Assembly (NCBI GenBank): GCA_023374025.1
Contig: SIJG01000032.1
Span: forward strand, 1,070,441-1,134,440
DNA length: 64,000 bases
Source: Heterodera schachtii
Taxonomy: Eukaryota; Nematoda; Chromadorea; Rhabditida; Heteroderidae
Reading direction: 5' to 3'
Position numbers and translations under genes: made by a program. The notes under the pieces are model-generated. The model was not told where the DNA came from. It searched no databases and worked only from the letters and a program-made list of their open reading frames with translations. Positions 1 to 10,414 of this stretch are shown one piece after another. Each line of letters begins with the position of its first letter. Within the stretch, counting starts at the first letter, position 1.

Positions 1-39
1 TGCCGATTTCTCCATTCAACTAATTTTTATGCTTTTCAG

Positions 40-2304
40 TTGGATTTGTAACGATGTTTGGATGGACATTCTTCGCTTTTTTGACCGTGCCCATCTCTGC
101 CTCAAATTGGCATTGCTTTCGCCACGTTTTGGTGCTTTGGTGGACAAACATTTTGATGGCAGCAAAACAACGGAATTGACGCTTTGGAATGACATTAGAA
201 TTTGCAAGGAAAACATTGGAGGACCAAAAGTGAAACTGTCTGTACAAATTGGACCCAATTTTGTGAAATTTTCGATGCCCGACCGTCCGCTGTCCAACAA
301 AATCAGCTTTAAAAGCCTCCATATTGAGTAATTCCGGCACTTTATTCTGTGTGCACTAATTAATGGGCAATAGTAAAGAATTGTGGTCACTAATCTATTT
401 TTTTTTTTAATATATTTTTATTTTTGGCTCGAAACCGACTTTAATGGGTTTTCGAGAATGCTGATTACGAATCTTAACTCGGATTTACCTAATTCCGAAA
501 CCCGAATTCGAACAAAATGTTGAAAATTTTTTCCGAGGATGCAATTTTCTTGGTAAAAGTTTTAATTCATTTAACCAATATTTATTTTTGATATAATACA
601 ATGCTTCGATTGAATAACGCGCAATTTGCGCCAATTTTGTTCGAATTCGGGCCCGGGGTTGGGTTCGGAATTGGGGAAATCCACGTTCAGATTTGTAATC
701 AGCACCCTCGAAAACCCCCGGAAACTGAATCTGAGTCCAAAAGAAAAAAAAATTTAAATTAGGGACCACAATTCTTTACCATTGCCAATTACGGATAAAG
801 CAACACCTTTTTTTTTTTGCAGATTCATCGACCATTCCGTGCTCGCGTTTCTCCGTTCCAACAAGCAGATTTGGCGCCGAGGCACCAAATTGGATTTGCA
901 TGTGGGCTACTACGACAAAAAAGATAGCCGGCAGATTTGGGATGTGTTTGGCCGTGAAATTTGGCCAATTTTTGCAACCATCAATTTGCGTACATTGTCC
1001 TTTTCCAACGGTGACCATCTGGCCAATTTGCTGCGCTGCACATCGCCAACAATGCTCACTGATCTTGATCAATTGAATTCAATCCAATCAGGGCATCTGT
1101 GTCCCGCCGGTGTTATTGCTGGTTCTGCAGATTTTGATGGTCCAACAAATGCAATTTCTGGCCGCCATGTGTTGGCCAAATGGCTGCACACTCCGTTAAA
1201 AGATGGTCAACCGAAGCGATTGTCTTGCTGTGAATTTGGGGAATCCAAAAAATTTAAATGGGTCAACAATTTCAAGGAGGTCGCGTCACATTTGCATAAA
1301 TAAATATTGTTGTTTTGACGACCCTTGGCTTCGGAGGGGGGGGGGGGGGGGGAGGCTGAATTGAAAAATTCCATAGTGTATTTTTTTCGAAATCCCGAAT
1401 TAGGGGGGCAGGGTGTGTTTTACAGGAATTTATAGCCGTTTTTTCGACAAAAAAATGACTATTTTTGCCATTTTGAGTCCATTTTCAAAAATAAAATAAA
1501 ATTTCTAAAAAATTTGCGCATTTTTTCTTGAAAATTTTATTGTTTTGGATTTCGGGGTTAGTGCTTTAGCTCCCTCAGCTCCTCCCCCGCCCTGGCTACG
1601 CCCTTGGTTATGACACTGATTATGAAATTTTGTTTAGGTTTTTGTGCGTGCCCGCACTTCTGTCAGTTACACTGTCAACTTTCATTTGCACGTGTCAACG
1701 CCAATTGTGCCATTTGAAGTGGTGAATGAGCGGACCAAAGAAAAGCTGACATTGAAGAAGAAATCCGATACAGGCTCTTTGAGTTGGTGGATAATGCAGC
1801 GATGTCCAATAATTGGGGAGAAGAAAGATGCAAATTCGGATGCCAATTCAAACAATTCGGATGCCAATTTGAGCAATTCGGGTGCCAATTTGAGCAATTC
1901 GGGTGCCAATTTGAACAATTCGGATGCCAATTTGAATAATTCGCGTGCCAATTTGAACAATTCGGATGCCAAGGTGAATAATTCGCGTGCCAATTTGAAC
2001 AATTCGGATGCCAATTCAAACAATTCGGATGCCAATTTGAACAATTCGGATGCCAATTTGACCAATTCGCGTGCCAATTTGGATAATTCGGATGCCAATT
2101 TGGATAATTCGGATGCCAATTTGAACAATGTCTTTTTTTATTTGAGTGGCTTCAAAGATTCCATTGGGTAAGTGTAAGCCGTGAATCGGTGGCATTTGCC
2201 ATTGCTAAATCACTTTTCCCCAATTAAATTGCATTTAATTTAGGCCATTGTCTCCAAGCAATGAAAAAGTGTTCTCGAGTGACGCGGGGCCAAGCAATAG
2301 TTAG
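40..2304 (+). CDS. F-box family protein, 5' exon(s) outside window
   Basis: Probable substrate adaptor of SCF ubiquitin ligases. Visible exons are 40-327, 823-1279, 1638-2167 and 2244-2304 (stop TAG 2302-2304); the phases (2, 0, 2) close perfectly. The first visible exon starts in mid-codon after a TTTTCAG acceptor, so the start codon lies upstream of the window. Its first 45 residues read like an F-box (NDVWMDILRFF, then LKLALLSPRFGALVDKHF). The second exon carries family-specific sequence (IWDVFGREIWPIF, then LLRCTSPTMLTDLDQL). The third holds a 14-unit heptapeptide repeat, and the last is a short Ser/Pro-rich tail. The gene at 29410-32618 on the other strand is a paralogue with the same exon boundaries but no repeat. 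F-box families of this kind are strongly expanded in nematodes. The F-box assignment is by motif only; the role of the C-terminal region is unknown. Confidence 0.78.
1839..2129 (+). repeat. 21-bp coding minisatellite in the F-box gene
   Basis: About fourteen copies of a 21-bp unit encode heptads of the form D/R/G-A-N-L-N-N-S inside exon 1638-2167. The array begins and ends in frame. The paralogue at 29.6 kb has a single related stretch here, ending in F-N-N-V, so the array looks like local expansion of an ancestral coding segment. All three frames on the minus strand are largely open too, which is a by-product of the 21-bp period. Confidence 0.92.
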
Positions 2305-3180
2305 TAGTGATCAACGGAATGAATGAATTATTATTTGAGAAATGATTGACGATCCTTTTTTGTGTTTTTAATTAAATTGAATTTATTCATGTGTTTTTGC
2401 GTTAAATGTTAATAAAAAATTGGAATATTTTGCAGTTAACGAGAGCCGGACTTTTGAAAAATTCTGGATAGGATAAGAAAATTTTGACCCGGACCTGTTT
2501 TCGGGATTAAAAAATCCCTGTTATCCAGAATTGGTCCGACAAATAACAACATTTTTTGCCTCTCGGACGTTGTAAAAAACAGAAAACTAAAATTTTGCAC
2601 CTTCGCGGAGACGCGACGTAGAACAATCATTCAAAGGCCATTTTGTAGAGAATTTTGTTCTCTTTCAGATGGCCTTAATAGTTTTTCACGAAAATTTTTT
2701 TCCAGCCCCCTAGGAATTTTTTTATAAAATTTCCCAGGTTTCAAGCCATTTTAGGATTTTCAGATCACTATGAAGGAGTGATCTGATCAATTTATTGCAA
2801 AAGACTTTTTTGATCAATACAAAAAAACTAAGCTTAAATGAATTTTTTCAGATTTTTTAATGCTTAACTCAAAAAGTTACAGTTTTCTGAAAAAGTGCGT
2901 CTATTTTAATGTAACACCCCATTTTGGGGAAAAAATTTCATAAAATTTTTTCCGTCATTATTACGGGTTCTCAATTTTAGAATCTTAATATTTTCAGAAT
3001 TGCTACGTACAGTTAAAATTTCAGCTCGATCGGGTCATGGGAAGTGGTCAAACTCACAAAAAACGGGGTGCGTCTATTTTAATGTAACACAGTGTATGTG
3101 GTAAATGTTGCCTTTTATACATTTTCCTCCACTAATTTTTCCTCCATTCGTTGAAACTCCGATCCACTGCTAGTGGGGCC
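2305..3180. other. intergenic, with degenerate transposon-like repeats
   Basis: No convincing gene. A 27-bp sequence (gtgcgtctattttaatgtaa and following bases) occurs in direct orientation near 2896 and 3069. The second copy ends in acagtgTA, resembling one end of a Tc1/mariner-type inverted repeat, but no opposite end or transposase is visible. A hairpin at 2763-2790 (gatcactatgaaggagtgatc) has a diverged relative at about 8575-8640, upstream of another array copy. Confidence 0.5.
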
Positions 3181-3188
3181 TATATAAA
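3181..3188 (+). promoter_or_regulatory. TATA box of array copy 1, representative of the family
   Basis: TATATAAA followed by GGGAACG and a short leader containing GAACAAAATGCTC. The same block precedes most four-TM copies: + strand at 4917, 6571, 9063, 11015, 12725 and 40897, and reversed at 43326, 45517, 47404, 48999, 50742, 52337 and 54767. It sits about 65-160 bp before the coding ATG, and most often 120-160 bp. Upstream lies a second conserved stretch (ccttttatacattttcctcc). Confidence 0.8.
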
Positions 3189-3327
3189 GGGAACGGTTCG
3201 AACAAAATGCTCTCATTCTTGCGTCATTCAATATTTCATTGTTTTCTATTTGCCCATTTCGTCAAAGCATGGTTTCGGTTTCTTCCTCTTTCACAGCAAA
3301 CAAAAGTTATAACGTGGCGACATCATT

Positions 3328-3952
3328 ATGGAGAAGATCGTCTACTTGAAGCTGTTCCAAATTGTGCTCACTTTGACCATCATTTGGCAACTCATTTCGC
3401 TTCATCAATTCTGTGGCACTTTTACCGACCCAAAAGTCAATTAATTGCATTTAAATGTCACCCACAAATGTTCCCCATAATGATGTGATTTGATTTTTCA
3501 GACCTTCCTCTGTGGCATCAATGCGGGCAATTGTGAACGCTACAAGCTCATTGGACAGGACTTCAAAACTGGCGAATTCGGCGATGCGTTCCACCATCAC
3601 AAATGGCACAACCAATTCTTTATGAACAGCACCAATGGACAACTAACCGAAGAACAGCAACGCCAATTCTATTACTTTTTGCTCGCGAAAATGCCTCCCG
3701 CTGGGCGCGAATGCATTCCGATCACGGTCAATCAGCAAAATAAGCTATCATTAGCATCAATTAAATTTGATTTGTCTTTTTTTTCAGATTTCGCCTTTTG
3801 ATTGGTTTTTGGAATGGATTGGCAAAGACAAAAATCTCCTCAACAATGGCACTTTGTTCTATTTATCGGCCCAATTGTTCTTCGCATTGTGCTCTCTTGG
3901 CATTCTTTGCTATTGCATCATGAAAATGCTGCGTTCTGTGGAAGAATATAAA
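3328..3952 (+). pseudogene. four-TM family copy 1, 3'-truncated (exons 1-3 only)
   Basis: Exons 3328-3435, 3502-3726 and 3788-3952 are intact and in phase (36, 75 and 55 codons). They encode the N-terminal membrane segment (IVYLKLFQIVLTLTIIW), the extracellular-type loop with four cysteines, and the second hydrophobic segment. Intron 3 begins with GTGAGT and carries its 42-bp repeats, but family sequence stops near 4101 and is replaced by unrelated repeats, so exons 4 and 5 (third and fourth membrane segments and tail) are missing. TATA at 3181. Probably non-functional unless a short isoform is made by reading into the intron, where the frame stays open for a few codons only. Confidence 0.8.
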
Positions 3953-4101
3953 GTGAGTGATCTCCTCAACCCGTGACCACACCAATTCAACCCGACAAAA
4001 CCGTGGCCAAAATCGCTTTTCAATTGAAATCCAATGGATTTTTTGGATCGAATGTTCCTTTTCAATCGAAATCCGATGGATTTTTTGGATCGAATGTTCC
4101 T

Positions 4102-4620
4102 AACTAGGACCCTGACCCGGCTTTTCTGTACCCGGCAATACCCGGACCCGTAACCCTAATTTAATATACGATTTTGAAGTTTTTTTTAAGTAAAAAATAA
4201 GGCTACAGAAAAATTGAAAAACTCTCGCCTCTCGTCCTCTCGCCTCTCGCCAACTCTCGTGTTTTTGGGGACTCTCGCCTCTCGCCAAACTCTCGCTCTC
4301 GTCTTTTTGGGGACTCTCGCCTCTCGCCAAACTCTCGCTCTCGTCTTTTCTGAGACAAGTCACACCCCTGACATACATGTATATTTCCTCAACAAAAAAG
4401 AATTTATTTATTTAATTTTTTTCTCAAAAAATTTCTCTTTTCACACTAATTTCCTATTTTCATTCAATAAAAATTCCATACATAAATGCCAATCACGGAT
4501 CAAAATCACGGAAAAATTGAAAAAATCCGTGACCCGTGATCCGAGATCACGGCACCCCAAAAACCCCGTGATTTCCGTGATCCGTGAGCCGTGATCCGTG
4601 ATCACGGCCAGCCCTGATGT
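4102..4620. repeat. short-period tandem repeats replacing the 3' end of copy 1
   Basis: Two low-complexity blocks: 4219-4355 is built from a ctctcgcctctcgccaa unit, and 4490-4612 from permutations of ccgtgatccg on both strands, giving strong self-complementarity. The left junction follows gttcc at 4101 with taactaggaccc, which resembles the tagtaacta target sequence next to the elements at 40.8 and 42.06 kb. An insertion is likely but its boundaries are not resolved. Confidence 0.55.
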
Positions 4621-4837
4621 GTATGCGTAGTTTTGTATAAACTCACTTATGGAAAGGTTCAATTGTTTTTTTTTTAATTTTTTAGAATTTTTTGCCAAAT
4701 ATTCATTTTTTTCGATGAATTTAATTGGGACAACATTTATTTGATAAAAAAGGTATGTCCTTGTTTTAAGTTTACACAAATACACATGGGCAAATTACCT
4801 AATAACTAGGTACCCATTTGAAGAAAAGAGTGGGAGT

Positions 4838-5068
4838 TTGCCTTTTATACCTATTTTTTTTGTCCCATTAATTTTTCCTTCATTCGTTTACACTCCGATT
4901 CAATGCAACGGAGGCCTATATAAAGGGAATGCATTGAACAAAATGCTCTCATTCATTGCGTCTGTCAGTGTATTTCATCATCAATTTCTATTTGCCCATT
5001 TCGTCAAAGAATCGTTCTGTTTCTTCTTCTTTCATAGCAAACAAAAGTTATAACGTGGCGACATCATT
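4838..5068 (+). promoter_or_regulatory. promoter and leader of four-TM copy 2
   Basis: TATA box 4917-4924. About 25 bp downstream begins a conserved leader with an upstream ATG (4942) that is out of frame with the main ORF. Before the coding start the leader has a polypyrimidine run and AG (ttcttcttctttcatag, ending 5039), a good candidate for a spliced-leader trans-splice acceptor, which would remove the upstream ATG. Trans-splicing is inferred, not seen. Confidence 0.55.
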
Positions 5069-6305
5069 ATGGAGAAGACGTACGTCTACTTAAAGCTGTT
5101 CCAAATTGTGCTCACTTTGACCATCATTTGGCAACTCATTTCACTTCATCAATTCTGTGGCACTTTAGCCGACCCAAAAGTCAATTAATGCATTTAAATT
5201 TCACCCACAAATGATTCATAATGATTTGATTTTCAGACCTTCCTCTGTGGTGATTGCGAAGGCATTATACTCATTGGACAGGACTCCAAAACTGGCGAAT
5301 TCGGCTTGTACACCAAATTGTACAGCCAATTCTTTATGAACAGCACCAAGGGACAACAAAGCAAAGAACAGAAATCCCGATCCTTTTACGAATTTCTTGC
5401 GAAATTGCCTCCCGCTGGGCACGAATGCATTCCGATCACGGTCAATCAGCAAAAAAGCTATCATTAGCATCAATTATATTTGATTTTGTTTTTTCAGATT
5501 ACGTCTTTTGACTGGCTTTTTGACTGGACTGGCATGCTGAACAGCAGAAATGCCTTCAAAACTCGCACTTTGTTTCTTTTTTCCCGCCTATTTTTCTTCG
5601 CATTGTGCTCGCTTGGCATTCTTGGCTATGGCATCATGCAAATGATACGTTCTGTGGAAGAATATCAAGTGAGTGAGCGCAGAACACGTGGCCACAGCAA
5701 ATTCAACCCCGACAAAACCGTGGCCAAAATCGCTTTTCAATTGAAATCCGATGGATTTTTTGGATCGAATATTCCTTTTCAATCGAAATCCGATGGATTT
5801 TTTGGATCGAATGTTCCTTTTCAATCAAAATCCGATGGATTTTTTTGGATCAAATTATGATTTGAATTTTTGTCGTAGTTGAGTTTCTGTGTTCGCGAAA
5901 TGTCAAAAAGCATTTACCATTGCGTTGCTTAATTTGTTGGTTTTTAAGCTTAACGTCTATTGGTATGCCTTTGCTTCTGCCTTCTGCTGGTGTTGCACTG
6001 GTGTGGAGTCATTCAAATTGCTGTTCTATTGGACGGACTTTTGGACTTGCGTCAATTTCCAAGCGGATCACACAAATGTGCCGTTGATCACTTTGGTGAG
6101 TTTGTTTTTTGGCATTTGATTTTGAAATTTCCAGTTTTAAACTTTTCAGTTGCTCAGCCTTATCATGGTGTTGTCGTCCATATTCGAGATTGTTCTTCAC
6201 GAATTCGTGCTGAATGAAGTCGACACGGAAAGTGCCAATGTGATGATCATTGATCAGCAGCACCAGCAGAAGAAGAAGAACGAAAGTGCCTGTGCCATCA
6301 AGTGA
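5069..6305 (+). CDS. four-TM family protein, copy 2 (intact)
   Basis: Exons 5069-5179, 5237-5440, 5498-5668, 5949-6095 and 6150-6305 (37, 68, 57 and 49 codons, then 51 plus stop; 262 residues), all introns phase 0 with GT-AG ends. Not recognised as a named family. Hydrophobic segments lie at about residues 5-25, 140-160, 168-190 and 214-230. The first loop (about 100 residues) carries the family cysteines and a C-I-P motif just before exon 3. A W-T-C motif sits between segments 3 and 4. The topology (large first loop, short second) is like claudin or PMP22 proteins, but the claudin G-L-W-x-x-C signature is absent. The tail is basic and ends C-A-I-K. The first loop is shorter than in most copies. 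Polyadenylation signal AATAAA at 6349. Confidence 0.8.
5732..5860 (+). repeat. 42-bp minisatellite in intron 3 of copy 2
   Basis: Three units of a 42-bp repeat (core cgaaatccgatggatttttt). At 42 bp the array stays in one frame, and that frame is continuous with exon 3, so a transcript retaining intron 3 would add F-Q-S-K-S-D-G-F-F-type repeats before a stop at 5858-5860. Confidence 0.85.
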
Positions 6306-6727
6306 TTAATTCAGCAGAGACGAGATAGAACCGATGCTGCTGGTGCCAATAAACAGATGAAACGATTTGATTGATGTTTTATAAAATTAGAATGTCTTAA
6401 CATTTCCATAAACGAAATGTGCAATCAAAATTTCAGCTCAATTGATTAAATGAATTACCTATATGAAGAAATGAGTGGAAATGTTGCCTTTTATAGCAAG
6501 CACTTTCCTCCCACTACATAATTTTTCCCACATTCGTTCGATGACACACCGACTCACAATGCTATGGCCATATAAAGGGAACGGTTCGAACAAAATGCTT
6601 TCATTCATTGCGTCCGTTATTATTTTCATCATTGTTTTCTATTTGCCCATTGTGATTGTGCCAAAGCATCGTTCTGTTCCTTCATCGATCACAGCAAACG
6701 GAAGAAGTCGTCAAACGCGGCTTCAGC

Positions 6728-7945
6728 ATGGAGAAGAAGATCGTTTACTTCAAGTTGATGCAAATTGTGCTCACTTTGGCATTCATTTGGCGTCTCCGTT
6801 CACTTCACCAATTCTGCGGCACTTTTGCCGACCCAAAAGTCAATTCGTTTAAATTTCACTAATGATCCATAATGATTTGATTTTCAGGCCTTCATCCATT
6901 ACAACATCTCAGTTGGCCATTGCGAAAGCTTTACGCTCATTGGAAAGGAATCAAAAAGCGGCGAATTTGGCGCTGTGTTCGACCAGGACAAATGGCACAA
7001 CCAACTGTCGATGAGCAGCACCAATGGACAACCAACCGAAGAACAGCAACACCAATTCATGGACGAATTGGCCGCCAAATTGCCATCCGCTGGACGCCAT
7101 TGCATTCCAATAACGGTGAACCAGCAAAAACCAATAAATTGACCAAATTAATTTTTGTTTGTTTTTTTCAGATTTCGCTTTTTGACGTGTTTCGCATGGA
7201 CAGAAACCCCCTCAAGAATTATACTTTGTTCTTTTTTTCCGCCCAACTGTTCATCGCATTGTTGTCGCTTTTCGTCTGTTTCTGTGGCTTCATGGATTTG
7301 CTACTATTCTCTGTGGACGAATATGAAGTGAGCGAGCGAAATGCATGGCCACAACAATTTATCGAAAAAAATCGGACTAAAATTGCTTTTCAGTCAAAAT
7401 CCGAGGGATTTTTTTGATTAAATTGAAATTCAGTTGCTGGTTTTGTCGTGGTTAAGTTTCTGTGTTCGCAAATTGTCCAAAGAAGAGCATTTGCCACATT
7501 GCGTCGCTTAATTTGTTTTGTTTTTCAGTCCTCGGCCTATTTCCATGCCTTCTATCCTGCCTTCTGCTGGAGTTTCTCTGGCGCGTACTCATCCAAATTG
7601 CTGCTCGATTGGACGGACTTTTGGTCTTGCGTCAACTTCCAAGCGGATCACACAAACGTGCCGTTGATCACTTTGGTGCGTTTTGGTTTTGTTGCCGCTT
7701 TGTTTGCCATTTGATTATATCATTTTTCCAAATTTGACTTTTCTAAGGTGATCTGCATCGTCATGGTGTGTTCGTCTGTTTTCGAGTTTTTCTTCATGAA
7801 TTCGCTGCTGAAAAAACGCCCTATGTGTGCTTCAACTGCGGCTGAAGTCCAGCACGACAAACTGCGCAATGATGTCGCCACGGAATGTGCCAATATGAGC
7901 ATTCATCAGCAGCAGAAGAAGAAGAACGGAAGTGCCATCGTGTGA
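6728..7945 (+). CDS. four-TM family protein, copy 3 (intact, longest tail)
   Basis: Exons 6728-6838, 6888-7115, 7172-7327, 7529-7675 and 7748-7945 encode 279 residues. The loop is of the subfamily beginning A-F-I-H-Y-N-I-S and contains S-M-S-S-T-N-G-Q-P-T-E-E. Exon 5 is the longest in the window. Its tail combines the K-K-R-P segment seen in copies at 40 and 44 kb with the Gln/Lys-rich end (QQQKKKNGSA) of the other copies, ending A-I-V rather than C-A-I-E. It may therefore preserve the ancestral tail from which both shorter types arose by deletion. TATA at 6571; leader acceptor candidate at 6695; AATAAA at 7986. Confidence 0.8.
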
Positions 7946-8289
7946 ACAATAAGCACAGAGACGAATGGGGGACGATGCTGATGCCAATAAAATATAGATG
8001 AAACGATATAATTGATGATGATATATGAGATAAATCAGATTACATATTGCTTGGTAAATTGTTGTTATTCCATTGCATTTCTGTTGTGCCCGTATGCATA
8101 AAATCGGATTGGATGACCTGTGGATCGTACCGTTCTTTTTTCTCTTCATTAATCCAAGCTCAGATTTTGCAAAATCAAAATCAAAAGGGCACTTTTCCAT
8201 GGGCTTATGCGCTTTCACCACAAAAAATCTTTGTATACAATACCTTTTGTGCTGCGCCTTGAATTTTTGTTATTAAAGGCTTTTAAAAC

Positions 8290-8461
8290 TATGCCAAATA
8301 AATTAGAGCCCCCGGGGGCTCTATTGTTCAACCCCCCTCCGAAAGGGGGCTTTATTCGAGAGGGGGTTCTAATCGAGAGGGGGGGGGGGGCTTTATTGTT
8401 TATCCCCTCTCAGAAGGGCGGCTTTATTCGAGAGGGGGGTTCTAATTGAGTAAATACGGTA
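8290..8461. mobile_element. MITE-like palindromic repeat (gagtaaatacggta family)
   Basis: GC-rich inverted segments (gagcccccgggggctc, with gggggctttattcgaga repeated) end in taaatacggta at about 8450-8460. The same terminal sequence bounds the element at 24919-25025 and a relic at 12565-12597. Non-coding and probably non-autonomous; the left end here is not defined. Confidence 0.6.
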
Positions 8462-8766
8462 CTTTAAATCGAAATTTTTGTGTAATATAACGCCACACAA
8501 TTTTTGCAAAATATAATTCAAGAAAAACTTTCCCACCTCCTAAAGAATTTTTGGCTCAAAAATTCCCGATTTTCAGTGTGTTTTGGGGAATCTCCCGACC
8601 ACCATGAAGGAGTGTTCTGTGGTCAAGTTGATATAAAAGACTTCTTTGATCAGCTTCAAGTTATGTTAGCATGCATTTTTTTTCAATTTTTGGCCAATAA
8701 TTATTTATTTTTTTGTTCGATAAATTTAATCGGGATAACATTTATTTGATAAAAAATGGTATTTCC

Positions 8767-8908
8767 CAGGGGATGGCATGGAATTCCGACTTCCAAAAAT
8801 TTTTAGGCCTCGGAATTTCCAAGTTCCGACTTCCGAAAAATTTTTAGGCCTCGGAATTTCCAAGTTCCGACTTCCGAAAAATTTTTAGGCCTCGGAATTC
8901 CATCCCTG
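8767..8908. mobile_element. hAT-like MITE with 8-bp target duplication
   Basis: The element starts CAGGGGATGGCATGGAATTC and ends GGAATTCCATCCCTG, with terminal inverted repeats. It is flanked by gtatttcc (8759-8766) and gtatgtcc (8909-8916), an 8-bp duplication with one mismatch. The interior is three copies of a 41-bp unit around aggcctcggaatttcc. The 61-bp element at 32806-32866 belongs to the same family. Confidence 0.85.
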
Positions 8909-9139
8909 GTATGTCCCTGTTTTAAGTTTACTCAAATACACATGTGGGCAAATTACCTAATTAGGTATTTGAGGAAAAGAATGGGATTTTGCCCTTTATA
9001 CTTTTTTCTCCCACTAAATTTTCCTCCATTCATTGGCAAACCGATTCAATGCTAGTGCCCCCTATATAAAGGGAACGCTTCGAACAAAATGCTCACATTT
9101 TTGCGCGTCCGTCAGTTAATCGTCACACGCGACGGCATC

Positions 9140-10414
9140 ATGGAGAAGAAGATCGTCTACTTAAAGCTATTGCAATTTGTGCTCACTTTGGCCTTTATTT
9201 GGCGTCTCCGTTCACTTCACCAAATCTGCGGCACTTTTGCTGACCCAAAAGTCAATTATCTAATTTAAAATTCACAAATGATTCATAATTATGTGCTTTT
9301 TCAGGCCTTCCTCCATGACATTTCAATTGGCCATTGCAAAAGTTTTACGCTCATCGGAAACGACTCAAAAAGCGGTGAATTTGGCGCTGTGTTCGACCAT
9401 CACAAATGGCACAAGCAAATGTCGATGAGCAGCACCAATGGCCGACCAATCGAAGAACAGCAACACCAATTCATGGACGAATTGGCCGCCAAATTGCCAC
9501 CCGCCGGACGCATTTGCATTCCGATAACGGTGAATCAGTAAAAACCATAATACCGATGAATAAAATTTGATTTGTTTTTTCAGATTACGCCTTTTGACTG
9601 GTTTGTTGACTGGATTGGCCTGCTGGACAGAAACCCCCTCAACAATGACACTTTGTTCTATTTTTCCTTGCTATTTTTGCGCGCATTGGACTCGCTTATC
9701 GCTCTGTGCTTTGGCATCACGGATTTGCTCCTCAATGTGGAAGAATATAAAGTGAGCGAGCCGAGCGCAACGCGTGGCCACAGCAAATTCAACCTCTGAA
9801 AAAATTGCGTTGCTTTTCAGTCTTTTTGGGTCTAATGTCCCTTTTCAGTCGAAATCCGATGGATTTTTTTTGATCAAATGTCCCTTTTCAGTCGAAATCC
9901 GATTGATTTTTTGATCAAATGTCCCTTTTCAGTCGAAATCCGATGGATTTTTTTTTGAACAAATGTCCCTTTTCAGTCGAAATCCGACGGATTTTTTTTG
10001 ATCAAATATCCCTTTTCAATCTAAATCCTATGATTTTTTTTTTCGTTGATCAAATTAAGATTTAAATTTTTGTCGCGTTGAGTTTTCTGTTCGCAAGTTG
10101 CAACAAATTGTGTTACTATTTATTGTGTTGCTTAATTTGTTTTTCTTTTTAAGTTCTGGGCCTATTACATTGCCTTCGCTTCTGTCATTAGCTGGTATTT
10201 CTCTGCTGCGGCCTCATTCAACATGTTGTTCAATTGGACGGATTTTTGGACTTGCTTCAACTTCCGCGCGGATCGCACAATTGTGCAGTTTGACACTTTT
10301 GTGAGTTTTTTTTTTTGCCATTTAAATTTGCGTTCATTTTCCTTCGTTTAGGTGCTCAGCATTGTCATGGTGTTTTTGTACGGTTTCGAGATTTTTCTTC
10401 AAGATGCAGAATGA
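9140..10414 (+). CDS. four-TM family protein, copy 4 (short tail)
   Basis: Exons 9140-9250, 9305-9529, 9584-9751, 10154-10300 and 10352-10414 (237 residues). Exon 5 encodes only 20 residues and ends in acidic Q-D-A-E, so the basic C-A-I-E tail is absent; the copy at 51.2-52.3 kb has the same short ending. Loop 2 reads F-N-F-R-A-D-R-T. TATA at 9063 is only about 75 bp from the ATG: this leader has lost most of the conserved block and its AG acceptor. The sequence of the lost tail continues downstream in shifted frame (atttgtcgccacggaatg), suggesting truncation by mutation. The usual AATAAA is altered (ccaacaaaac). Confidence 0.75.
9828..10050 (+). repeat. minisatellite in intron 3 of copy 4
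   Basis: About five units of the 41-43 bp intron-3 repeat (core cagtcgaaatccgatggatt), diverged mainly in the length of the T-run. Unit length varies, so no single frame stays open. Confidence 0.85.

Noticed and set aside
1675..2128. Minus-strand ORFs over the F-box minisatellite
   Set aside because: Open only because a 21-bp repeat preserves frame; the plus strand has homology and splice sites.
2896..3101. Complete Tc1/mariner element
   Set aside because: Only one terminus-like sequence in direct duplicate, no opposing terminus and no transposase.
5069..6305. Assignment of the four-TM family to claudins or tetraspanins
   Set aside because: Topology resembles claudins, but the G-L-W-x-x-C signature is missing, and tetraspanins have the large loop in the other position and a C-C-G motif. 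Left unnamed.
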